This document shows, one piece after another, positions 8,960 through 15,940 of a stretch of 60,941 nucleotides of DNA. The position numbers and the translations under genes were made by a program. The stretch comes from Planctomycetota bacterium (GTDB lineage: Bacteria > Planctomycetota > PLA2 > JAEUHO01): positions 1 through 60,941 of the forward strand of contig JACKGW010000015.1 of NCBI GenBank assembly GCA_020631815.1. The letters are read 5' to 3'. The notes beneath the pieces are model-generated. The model made no database searches and had not been told where the DNA came from. It was given only the letters and a program-made list of their open reading frames with translations. The number at the start of each line of letters is the position of its first letter. Positions within the stretch are counted from its first letter, which is position 1.

Positions 8960-9529
8960 ATGTCCCACGAGCCCGGTGATCGCCCGGCCACGACCGCCAC
9001 GGCCACGTTTGCCGGCGGCTGTTTCTGGTGCGTCGACGCCGTGTTCCGGCGCCTCGACGGCGTACTGGACGTGGAGGTGGGGTACACGGGCGGCGCGTCG
9101 GAACACCCGACCTACGAGGAGGTGTGCTCGGGACGCACGGGCCACGCGGAAGCGGTCCGCGTCACGTTCGACCCGTCGCGCGTGACGTTCGGGCGACTCC
9201 TCGAGGTGTTCTTCGCCACGCACGACCCCACCACGAAGAACCGCCAGGGCGCCGACGTGGGCACGCAGTACCGCAGCGCCATCTTCGTGCACGACGCCCT
9301 GCAGCGCGCCGAGGCAGAGGCCGCCATCGCCCGCATCGATGCGAGTGGGCTGTTGCCGGCGCCGGTCGTCACCGAGGTCGTGGACGAGGCGCCGTGGTGG
9401 CCCGGTGAGGACTACCACCAGGACTACTGGACGAACCACCCGGGCCAGCCGTACTGCGAGGCGACGATCCCCGCCAAGCTCACCAAGCTGCGCAAGCTCT
9501 TCGCCGACGACCTGCGCCCGGGCGCGTAG
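8960..9529 (+). CDS. msrA: Peptide-methionine (S)-S-oxide reductase MsrA
   Basis: 189 residues, normal MsrA length. The catalytic motif GCFWC at residues 20-24 gives the sulfenic-acid-forming Cys21; here the residue three after the catalytic Cys is another Cys rather than the common Glu-containing pattern. Family segments EVGYTGG, YEEVCSGRTGHAEAVRV, FFATHDPTTKNRQGADVGTQYRS (split over residues ~78-100) and EDYHQDYW are all present. A C-terminal Cys in GQPYC near residue 165 is a candidate resolving cysteine. It repairs oxidised methionine using thioredoxin. An excellent ribosome binding site (GGGAGGTGA, 5 bp spacing) fixes the ATG at 8960. Convergent with the terpene-cyclase-fold gene, 9 bp apart. 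Confidence 0.95.
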   Translation: MSHEPGDRPATTATATFAGGCFWCVDAVFRRLDGVLDVEVGYTGGASEHPTYEEVCSGRTGHAEAVRVTFDPSRVTFGRLLEVFFATHDPTTKNRQGADVGTQYRSAIFVHDALQRAEAEAAIARIDASGLLPAPVVTEVVDEAPWWPGEDYHQDYWTNHPGQPYCEATIPAKLTKLRKLFADDLRPGA

Positions 9530-9538
9530 CCCCGGCGT

Positions 9539-10822
9539 CTACCGCGTCGCGTCGTCCGTCGGAGCGGCTTCGTCCTCGACCGGCGGCGCTTCGCTCGCTT
9601 CGTCCGTCGCGCCCTCCGGCGAGGGGTAGCTCTCCGCGGCCTCGTGCGGCAGGCCCAGCTCGAGGGCCATCGCGCAGTACGCCGTCGACGCGACGAGCAT
9701 GTAGTCCGCGCCGAGGAAATCGCTGGTGCTGCCGTCGGCGCGCAGCGTCTTGACGACGTGCGGCCTCAGGCGCGCGTGCCACGCTTCCTGTTCATCGGCC
9801 GGGAGTCGCGAGATCGCCTTGGCGGCGTAGTAGTGGCCGAAGTTGTAGAAGTAGCCGGCGTTGTAGTAGTGCCCTTCGTGGGGGATGGGGCGGAGGCGCG
9901 CCGTGTCCAGGAAGCGGTGATGCTGGAAGAACGCGGTCAGGCCGGTCCGCAGCTCGGCCAGCCCCACGCTCTTGCGGCCCAGGCTGTTGAGTGCCCAGTT
10001 GGAGACCTGGATGCGGCCGAGGCTGCCCTTGACGTCGTTGATGCTCTCGCCGCCCGTGATCCACGGCACGACGTCCAGGGAGTACTGGTAGGCCCCGTTG
10101 GGCAGGCGGCACTTCTCGACGTAGTGCACGGCCCGCGGCACGACGCCGCCGTCCTCCAGCCAGCCCAAGGCCTGCGCCCGAGCCAGGTAGGGCAGCACGA
10201 GCGACGTGCAGAAGCTGGTGGCCCACTTGTTGCGCGACGTCCAGGGCGGGTCGTCGTAGTAGGCCCAGCCGCCGAGAGGGGCCTGGTTGGCCACGAGCAC
10301 GGCGACGTAGGCGCGGCCGCGAGCCGCGAGCGCTTCACGCAGCTTGGCGTTGTCGGTGATGCGCGGGCTGTCGTAGGCCGTGACCGTGGCCACGACGCCG
10401 TAGAGCGCCGACCACATGTAGTCGGTGTCCCACTCGTTGCCGCGCCGCGGCATGCGGTTGGTGGCCAGCCAGTGGAGACCTCGCTCGAGCGCGGCATCAC
10501 GCTCGGGGGTCGCGGGGGCATAGAGCAGGGCCAGGTTCGCCAGCGCGCTGGCAGCGATCTGCCACGTGTAGTGCGTCTCGACGGCGAAGAAGGCCTCCTG
10601 GGTCTCCCCGGGGATGGCATGGCCCCACGCGCCGTTGTCCCGCTGGTGCGCGACGAGCCACGCCAGGCAGCGGTCCGCCGCCTCGCGTCCCGCGGCCACG
10701 TCCAGGGTCGCGGGGACCGGGCGCGGCGACGCCGTCGGTGTCTCGCGGGCCCAGCCGGCGGTCGGCACGACGGCCACGGCGGCCAGCGCCGCGCCGAGCA
10801 ACAGGGATCGCGTGCCGCGCAT
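9539..10822 (-). CDS. Secreted prenyltransferase/squalene-cyclase-fold repeat protein
   Basis: 427 residues with a signal peptide (residues 1-25, ending near GWA). The body is a set of alpha/alpha repeats with the QW-like and QxxxGxW patterns of the squalene-hopene cyclase/prenyltransferase toroid fold: QRDNGAWGH near 61, NQAPLGGWAYY near 187, and ADGSTSDFLGADY near 375. The catalytic DXDD motif of true cyclases was not seen, so an enzymatic triterpene role is unlikely; similar exported toroids are common in planctomycetes with unknown function. The C-terminal 40 residues are acidic and low-complexity. The start is 2 bp after the stop of the coiled-coil lipoprotein gene, so the two form an operon. 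Confidence 0.75.
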   Translation of the reverse strand: MRGTRSLLLGAALAAVAVVPTAGWARETPTASPRPVPATLDVAAGREAADRCLAWLVAHQRDNGAWGHAIPGETQEAFFAVETHYTWQIAASALANLALLYAPATPERDAALERGLHWLATNRMPRRGNEWDTDYMWSALYGVVATVTAYDSPRITDNAKLREALAARGRAYVAVLVANQAPLGGWAYYDDPPWTSRNKWATSFCTSLVLPYLARAQALGWLEDGGVVPRAVHYVEKCRLPNGAYQYSLDVVPWITGGESINDVKGSLGRIQVSNWALNSLGRKSVGLAELRTGLTAFFQHHRFLDTARLRPIPHEGHYYNAGYFYNFGHYYAAKAISRLPADEQEAWHARLRPHVVKTLRADGSTSDFLGADYMLVASTAYCAMALELGLPHEAAESYPSPEGATDEASEAPPVEDEAAPTDDATR

Positions 10823-10824
10823 GG

Positions 10825-11778
10825 CTAGTGGCCGCCCGGCGGCGGACCTCCCGGAGCACCCATCGGGGCGCCCGGCGGCGGACCGGCTTGCGGCAGACCG
10901 TCCGGGCCCATGCCGGGCAGCTGCGGCAGCCCGGGCGGGGCGGGCGTGATCAGGCGCGCGTTGGGGTCGGCGTCCGGCGTGCCGAGGTTCGTGTTGCTGC
11001 CCAGCTTCTTGTCGACGCGGCGGATCTTGCGACGCAGCGCCTCGATCTCCTGCGTCGCGCTCCAGATGCCCAGGGCGCGCTCCTGCATGGACCGCTCGAG
11101 ATCCTCGTTGGCGTCGATCCAGTCGTTGTGGGCCTCTTCGGCCGCGCGGCGCTTCTCGTTCTCTTCGAGCGGGATCTCGCTCTCGCGCTCGCGCTTGGCG
11201 GCCTGCTCGTCGAGGTCGAGGTCACGCTTGGCGAACTCGACCTGCTTGCGCCCGCGGTAGAGCACGAGCTCCTTGGTCATGTTCGCGAACTCTTCGGCCG
11301 CGTACATCGCCTCGAGCTCCTTGAGCTCCTGCTCGGCCTGCACGAGACGGTCGCGACCCTGGTCCAGGTTCAGCTGGAGGCGCGCCAGACGCTCCGGCTT
11401 CTCGGAGGCTTCCCAGACTTCGAGCTTGCGCTTGGCGTCCTCGGACTCCTGGCGTGCCTTCTCGGCGCGCACGCGCGAGCGACGCTCCTCCTGCATGTCC
11501 TCCAGCTTGAGCCGCTCGAGCTCCCAGTTCGCCTTGGAGTAGTCCACCAGGGCCGACATGCGCTCGTCTTCGAGATCGAGGCGTTCGTCTTCGTCGAGCT
11601 CGTCGGCGTCGCCCTCGTCACTCTTGGCCTTGGCCTTCGCTCCGCTCGACCCGCTGCTGCCCTGACCGTGCCCGCCATCGGCGGCGCGCTTGGGCGCAGG
11701 CAGCTGGCCGCAACCGGCGAGGAGCACCAAGCCCGGCAGCAGGGCGATGGCGAGCAGGAACGTGAGGATTCGAGGCAC
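10825..11778 (-). CDS. Coiled-coil lipoprotein
   Basis: 317 residues from a GTG at 11778, chosen because it is preceded by AGGAGA about 7 bp upstream and is followed at once by a lipoprotein signal (ILTFLLAIALLPGLVLLAGC, split here, lipobox LLAGC with the Cys near residue 22). The frame stays open far upstream but only antisense to the flavoprotein gene. After a Gly/Ser/Lys linker, residues 60-260 are very rich in E, K, R, L and A with heptad spacing and form a long coiled coil. The tail of about 55 residues is Pro/Gly/Met-rich (PPGAPMG type). Probably an outer-membrane or periplasmic tethering protein. Function is unknown. First gene of an operon with the toroid protein 9539-10822. Confidence 0.75.
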   Translation of the reverse strand: MPRILTFLLAIALLPGLVLLAGCGQLPAPKRAADGGHGQGSSGSSGAKAKAKSDEGDADELDEDERLDLEDERMSALVDYSKANWELERLKLEDMQEERRSRVRAEKARQESEDAKRKLEVWEASEKPERLARLQLNLDQGRDRLVQAEQELKELEAMYAAEEFANMTKELVLYRGRKQVEFAKRDLDLDEQAAKRERESEIPLEENEKRRAAEEAHNDWIDANEDLERSMQERALGIWSATQEIEALRRKIRRVDKKLGSNTNLGTPDADPNARLITPAPPGLPQLPGMGPDGLPQAGPPPGAPMGAPGGPPPGGH

Positions 11779-11850
11779 GGAACGTCTCCTGGCGGTGAAC
11801 GGGTCGAAGCATAGCAGCGGGCTGGCACGTGCCTCCGTAGGCTGGGCCCC

Positions 11851-12564
11851 ATGGCATGGTTCCCGCTCCGCCTCGAGGAGGTCCGGGCCGAAACGCCCAT
11901 CGACCGGACCTTGGTCTGGGCGCCCGTCGCACCGGCGGACGCCACGGCGCTGGTCTGGCAGCCAGGGCAGTTCCTGCTGCTCCGTGATCCGACGAGCGGC
12001 ATCGCGGGGCAGCGTGCCTACAGCCTGTCGGTCGCGGACGACGGGGCGGCCCGACCGGCCATCACCGTGCGCGACATGGGGCGGTACGGCGCCTGGTGGT
12101 TCCGGCGAGCCGCTGGGCACGTGGCCGAGGGCTCGGCCCCGCGCGGCCGCTTCGTGATGGACCTCGACAGCTGCGACCGGATGGTCCTGCTGGCCGCCGG
12201 CTCCGGCGTGGCGCCCTTCCGGGCGTTCCTCGAGGCTTGGGAGCGGGCCGGTCGGCCGATGCCGCTGGTGCTGCTGCAGAGCGCGCGCGTCCCTGCCGAG
12301 CTGGTGTTCGCCCAGCGCTTCGCGGAGGCCGCCGGACACCCTGCCTTCACGTGGCAGCCCACCGTCACGCGGGCCGCGGACGACGACACGTGGCAGGGGC
12401 GCCGTGGGCGCATCGACGCTGCGTGGATCTCCAGCGCGCTGGGGACGGCGCAGGCGCCACGCGTCTACGCCTGCGGCCCCGATGCGTTCGTGCAGGCCGC
12501 CCTGGCAGGCGCGCGGGCCGCCGGCGTGGCCGACGAGCGGCTCCATCACGAGGCGTGGGGGTAG
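11851..12564 (+). CDS. Ferredoxin-NADP reductase-family flavoprotein
   Basis: 237 residues, the size of a minimal FNR-type module. QPGQFLLL near residue 37 and QRAYSLSV near 55 form the FAD-binding beta-barrel (RxYS motif). GSGVAPFRAFLE near residue 114 is the pyridine-nucleotide GxG(I/V)AP(F/M) motif, and YACGPDAFVQAAL near 204 is the C-terminal CGP motif. No 2Fe-2S ligand cluster is present. It therefore moves electrons between NAD(P)H and an unknown partner. The gene overlaps nothing upstream; it is divergent from the coiled-coil lipoprotein gene with 72 bp between starts, and its stop abuts the stop of the convergent Sir2 gene with no gap. Confidence 0.85.
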   Translation: MAWFPLRLEEVRAETPIDRTLVWAPVAPADATALVWQPGQFLLLRDPTSGIAGQRAYSLSVADDGAARPAITVRDMGRYGAWWFRRAAGHVAEGSAPRGRFVMDLDSCDRMVLLAAGSGVAPFRAFLEAWERAGRPMPLVLLQSARVPAELVFAQRFAEAAGHPAFTWQPTVTRAADDDTWQGRRGRIDAAWISSALGTAQAPRVYACGPDAFVQAALAGARAAGVADERLHHEAWG

Positions 12565-13419
12565 CTACGCGGCGCCCAACCCGGCAAGAGCCGCGGCGAG
12601 CACGTCGCCGCAGTCGCCTTCGACCTTGAGCGTGGCCAGCTCGTCGGCGCGGGTACGACCGCGATTGACCACGAGCACGGGCTTGTTCGCTGCCACGGCG
12701 CGGCGTACGAAGCGGAAGCCCGAGAAGACCATCAGCGAGCTGCCCACGACCAGCAGGGCGTCGGACGCGTCGACGTCGTCGTGGACGCCGCTGACCCGCT
12801 GGGCCGGTACGTTGCCGCCGTAGAAGACGACGTCCGGCTTCATGACGCCACCGCAGCCGGGACACGACGGAACGACGAACGACGTGGTGTCTTCGTCGTC
12901 CAGGTCGGCGTCGCCATCCGGTGCGAAGGCCGTGGCTCGTGCCGCGAACGCGGGGTTCTCCGCCAGCAGGACGTCCTGCCACGCGTCGCGCGACACGATG
13001 TCGTGGCACGCAAGGCACACCACGTGGTCCAGGCGACCGTGCAGGTCGACGACCTCTCGGCTTCCCGCCCGTTGATGCAGGCGGTCCACGTTCTGCGTCA
13101 CCAGGCGCGTCATGGCGCCGCGGGCTTCGAGCGCCGCCAGGGCGTCGTGCGCGCGGGCCGGTGCGGCCGCGCGGAAGCGGGGCCAGCCGACCGCGCTGCG
13201 CGCCCAGTAGCGCTGGCGACTCGCGGCCCTGCCGACGAACTCCGCGTGTTGGATCGGACGGCGGGGGCGCTTCCAGGCCCCGTCCTCGTCCCGGTAGTCG
13301 GCGATGCCGGAGGCCGTGCTGCAGCCCGCGCCCGTCAGCACCAGGAGGCGCCGCGACGCGGCCAGCGCGTCGGTCAGGCAGGCCAGCGCCTCGGCCGGGG
13401 GCGGGGAGGGGGCGCGCAC
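12565..13419 (-). CDS. Sir2-family NAD-dependent deacylase
   Basis: 284 residues. NAD-binding motifs are GAGCSTASGIADYRD (residues 30-44), TQNVD (108-112) and the catalytic His127 in DLHGRL. The zinc site is complete: Cys135 and Cys138 (CLAC), Cys186 and Cys189 (CPGC). VVGSSLMVFSG and VNRG near residues 225 and 252 complete the Rossmann fold. GIADYRDEDGAWKR resembles the SIRT4/class II group rather than the GIPDFRS form of class I/III. Class II members remove acyl groups from lysines or ADP-ribosylate. The acidic insert DGDADLDDEDTTS before the second zinc pair is unusual. Cytosolic, single gene, convergent with the flavoprotein gene. Confidence 0.93.
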   Translation of the reverse strand: MRAPSPPPAEALACLTDALAASRRLLVLTGAGCSTASGIADYRDEDGAWKRPRRPIQHAEFVGRAASRQRYWARSAVGWPRFRAAAPARAHDALAALEARGAMTRLVTQNVDRLHQRAGSREVVDLHGRLDHVVCLACHDIVSRDAWQDVLLAENPAFAARATAFAPDGDADLDDEDTTSFVVPSCPGCGGVMKPDVVFYGGNVPAQRVSGVHDDVDASDALLVVGSSLMVFSGFRFVRRAVAANKPVLVVNRGRTRADELATLKVEGDCGDVLAAALAGLGAA

Positions 13420-13745
13420 CGCCAGAGCCTACGCCGCAGGGCCCTTGGCGACCGCTGCGGGGGTCGGACGGCGAGCCGCCCATCGGCCGTAGAGCCCTGA
13501 AATCGGGCCTATCGGGACCTCATGGTAGGCTCGGCCCCGCGATGGAGCGCGAGCCCCTGCCCGTGGGCGGGGGGCGGCGGAGGGCCCCGGCCGAGGACCT
13601 TCCGCAGGCGTGCCTCCGTTCGAGAGCCCCTGGCTCGCTGTCCGACGGGCAGGATCCTCCGGGCGGCTCCGAGCGAGCTCCGCCGCGCGACGCGTGGGCC
13701 GGAGCCCCGCCCGGCCGTCTGTTCGCCCCGTCCCTGGAGCCCTGC
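13420..13745. other. Intergenic stretch or alternative N-terminus
   Basis: 326 bp between the divergent starts of the Sir2 gene and the GNAT-nitrilase gene. The frame of the fusion protein is open here, and an ATG at 13542 would add 68 residues rich in R, P, G and A with no domain. I treat it as promoter and leader sequence because homology starts after 13746. No palindrome or repeat was noticed. Confidence 0.4.
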
Positions 13746-15350
13746 ATGCCCACCCCGTCCTCGCCCTCCACTCCGAGCTCCAAGCCGCGCCGCCGTCGCG
13801 GCTATCGCCTGCGCGCGTGGCGCATGGAGGACATCCCGGGCATCGTCGCCGTCCACGCCGCGGCCTACCCCGACTACCAGGCCAGCGACCTGTACGACCT
13901 GCGTCAGCACGCCCTCCAGCTCGAGGCGTTCCCGGAAGGGCAGCTGCTGGTCGAGTACGACGGGGAGATCGTCGGCTACGCCACGTCGCTCATCGTGCAG
14001 CTGGACGAAGAGGCCAGCGTGTACCGCTTCTCCGAGCTCACGGGCATGGGCACCTTCAGCACGCACGACCCCAGCGGCGACACGCTGTACGGGGCCGACA
14101 TCGCGGTCCACCCCAAGCACCGCGGCAAGGGCGTGGCGGGCAAGCTCTACCAGGGCCGCATCCGCCTGCTCAAGCGCTACAACCTGCGCCGCATGGTGGC
14201 CTTCGGTCGCATCCCCGGCTTCAAGGACCACGAGGGCAAGCTGACGGCCGACGAGTACGTCCAGCTCGTCGTGGCGGGTGAGCTCAAGGACTCCGCGCTC
14301 AACGCACACCTGAAGGCGGGCTACAGCGTCAAGAAGGTCTTGCTCGACTACATGGAGGACGTCTCGAGCCTCAACTACAGCACGCTGCTCGAGATGGAGA
14401 ACCCGGACTTCAAGCCCGAGAAGCGCCGGATCTCGTCGTCGCCCATCCGCCGGCCGCTACGCCGCATGCGCGTGTGCTCGGCCCAGTGGCTCATGCGCCG
14501 GATCAAGACCTGGGAGGAGTTCGAGCAGATCGTCCTGTTCTTCGTCGATTCGGCCGACAGCTACCACTGCCACTTCCTGCTGTTGCCGGAGCTCTTCACG
14601 GCGCAGCTGTTCAGCACCTTCCCCCCGGACCTGCCGGACATCGAGGCCATGCAGCACCTGGCGGACCTGACGCCGCGGTATGTCGAGCTGCTGACCCGGC
14701 ACGCCAGCGAGCGTGGCTTGTACATCGTGGGCGGTTCGCATCCCGTCCGACGCGAGGGCAAGACCTACAACGTCGCCCACCTCTTCACGCCCACGGGCAA
14801 GGTGTATACGCAGGACAAGCTGCATGTGACGCCCCACGAGCGGGCACTGTGGGACATCGAGCCGGGGGAGGAGATCCGCCTGTTCGACACGCCTTTCGGG
14901 CGGATGGCGATCCAGATCTGCTACGACATCGAGTTCCCCGAGACGGCGCGTCTCCTGACGCTGGCGGGCGCCGAGGTGATCTTCGTCCCCTTCAGCACCG
15001 ACGAGAAGAAGGCCTACTACCGCGTGCGGTACGCGGCCCAGTCGCGCGCCGTGGAGAACTACGTCTATACGGTGCTCGCCGGCAACGTCGGCAACCTGCC
15101 GAGCGTCCGCTCGTACCTCATCAACTACGGCCAGAGCGCCGTGTTCACGCCGAGCGACTTCGGCTTTCCCATCGAAGGCGTGATGGCCGAGGCGGAGCCC
15201 AACGTGGAGACCGTCGTCGTGGCCGAGCTGGACCTCAACGTGCTCGAAGAGCAGCGCGACTTCGGTAGCGTGCGCCCGCTCTACGACCGCCGGCCCGACC
15301 TCTACAACATCGAGGCCCGCAAGCCCGTCCGCGTCATCCGCTGCGAGTAG
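13746..15350 (+). CDS. GNAT acetyltransferase / carbon-nitrogen hydrolase fusion
   Basis: 534 residues. Residues 20-205 form a GNAT domain with the acetyl-CoA pyrophosphate loop HPKHRGKGVAGKL (122-134). Residues 238-525 are a nitrilase-superfamily domain with the Glu-Lys-Cys triad: Glu282 in LLPELF, Lys358 in TQDKLHV and Cys392 in QICYDIEFPE. The same two-domain architecture is known in other bacteria (for example YhcX of Bacillus subtilis), where the reaction is undefined; an amidase coupled to acyl transfer is plausible. ATG 13746 follows TGGAG at 6 bp and leaves 18 residues before the GNAT core. A longer start at 13542 is possible. Cytosolic, apparently monocistronic, and followed by a repeat-filled spacer. 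Confidence 0.9.
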   Translation: MPTPSSPSTPSSKPRRRRGYRLRAWRMEDIPGIVAVHAAAYPDYQASDLYDLRQHALQLEAFPEGQLLVEYDGEIVGYATSLIVQLDEEASVYRFSELTGMGTFSTHDPSGDTLYGADIAVHPKHRGKGVAGKLYQGRIRLLKRYNLRRMVAFGRIPGFKDHEGKLTADEYVQLVVAGELKDSALNAHLKAGYSVKKVLLDYMEDVSSLNYSTLLEMENPDFKPEKRRISSSPIRRPLRRMRVCSAQWLMRRIKTWEEFEQIVLFFVDSADSYHCHFLLLPELFTAQLFSTFPPDLPDIEAMQHLADLTPRYVELLTRHASERGLYIVGGSHPVRREGKTYNVAHLFTPTGKVYTQDKLHVTPHERALWDIEPGEEIRLFDTPFGRMAIQICYDIEFPETARLLTLAGAEVIFVPFSTDEKKAYYRVRYAAQSRAVENYVYTVLAGNVGNLPSVRSYLINYGQSAVFTPSDFGFPIEGVMAEAEPNVETVVVAELDLNVLEEQRDFGSVRPLYDRRPDLYNIEARKPVRVIRCE

Positions 15351-15359
15351 CCGCGCGGA

Positions 15360-15413
15360 GGTGTCTAATCTCGTGTCTGGGAGCGAAGCGACACTGACAC
15401 GGGGTCTGACACC
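15360..15413. repeat. Palindromic repeat, type A, copy 1
   Basis: Part of a 71-bp block (15351-15421) that recurs at 19877-19947 with 67 of 71 bases identical and no gaps. Its ends are imperfect inverted repeats of the form GGTGTCNGANCCCGNG, facing ACACGGGGTCTGACACC, around an inner segment gagcgaagcga. The same outer arms are found in the type B units, so both belong to one REP-like family. Confidence 0.8.
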
Positions 15414-15445
15414 GCAGTGCGGCTGACCGGTTTGGCAATCCGCTC

Positions 15446-15505
15446 GGGTTCAGACCCCGTGCCCGCGGGGACGCTTCGCGCCACCGCATCACGGGATCAG
15501 ACCCC
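15446..15505. repeat. Palindromic repeat, type B, copy 1
   Basis: A 60-bp unit with outer arms ggttcagaccccgtg and cacgggatcagacccc that are near inverse complements. The inner part (gcggggacgcttcgcgcc) differs from copy 2 at 19705-19764, which has exactly the same length. It lies 32 bp after the type A copy, giving an A-B tandem. Confidence 0.75.
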
Positions 15506-15576
15506 GCGCGCGGCGTTGGCCAGCCGACGAACCGCGCCCCCCGGCGGGTCAGCTCGTCACGCCGGCGGCGAAGCCC

Positions 15577-15673
15577 GTACGGAGGCGGGGATTTCTTCCG
15601 CAACTTGCCGCCCTGCTCTTGGGCGGCGGAAGTGTCCCTCGGCAAGTTGCGGAAGAATTCCCCGCCTCCGTAC
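15577..15673. repeat. Long perfect-type inverted repeat (34-bp arms)
   Basis: Left arm 15577-15610 and right arm 15640-15673 are inverse complements at 33 of 34 positions; the only mismatch is in the centre (ggatttc versus ggaattc). Both ends read GTAC. The 29-bp loop contains a smaller hairpin (ccgccc/gggcgg). Such a structure would form a very strong hairpin in RNA or cruciform DNA. It sits 173 bp beyond the type A repeat and 267 bp before the CLC stop, too far for an ordinary terminator of either gene. Confidence 0.85.
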
Positions 15674-15940
15674 CGCGTCTCGATGCCCGCGGAACCTCCT
15701 CCCATGAAGGAGTCGTCGGCTTCTCCGCGTCCGGAGTCCCGGCACCTTCCCATGCAGACACCTTGCCCGCGTCGCGGCTTCAGATCCGTCAGAGAGTCCG
15801 ACGCGCCCCGTGGTCGTGCCGTCGTTCCGCGCTTCCGCGCGGACTCGGCGCTCATGCCCTGCATTCGCGGCAGGGGAGCTAGTCCCTACATCCCCTGCAC
15901 CCCTCACGGTCCAGCGAGGGTTCTGACACGTCCGGGTTCG

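Larger units (their letters stand above)
15351..15940. other. 590-bp spacer with palindromic repeats and a long hairpin
   Basis: This non-coding spacer lies between the stop of the GNAT-nitrilase gene and the stop of the CLC gene. It holds two palindromic repeat units (15360-15413 and 15446-15505), a hairpin with 34-bp arms (15577-15673) and about 250 bp in which I recognise nothing. Open frames across it are arginine/serine-rich and do not look like proteins. Confidence 0.7.

Noticed and set aside
9539..10822. Functional squalene-hopene cyclase
   Set aside because: It has a signal peptide, is shorter than cyclases and lacks the DXDD motif; only the repeat fold is shared.
15334..15864. Minus-strand open frame of 176 codons across the repeat spacer
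   Set aside because: It is translated from the palindromes and the hairpin, rich in Arg/Ser/Gly and without hydrophobic core pattern; the repeats explain it.
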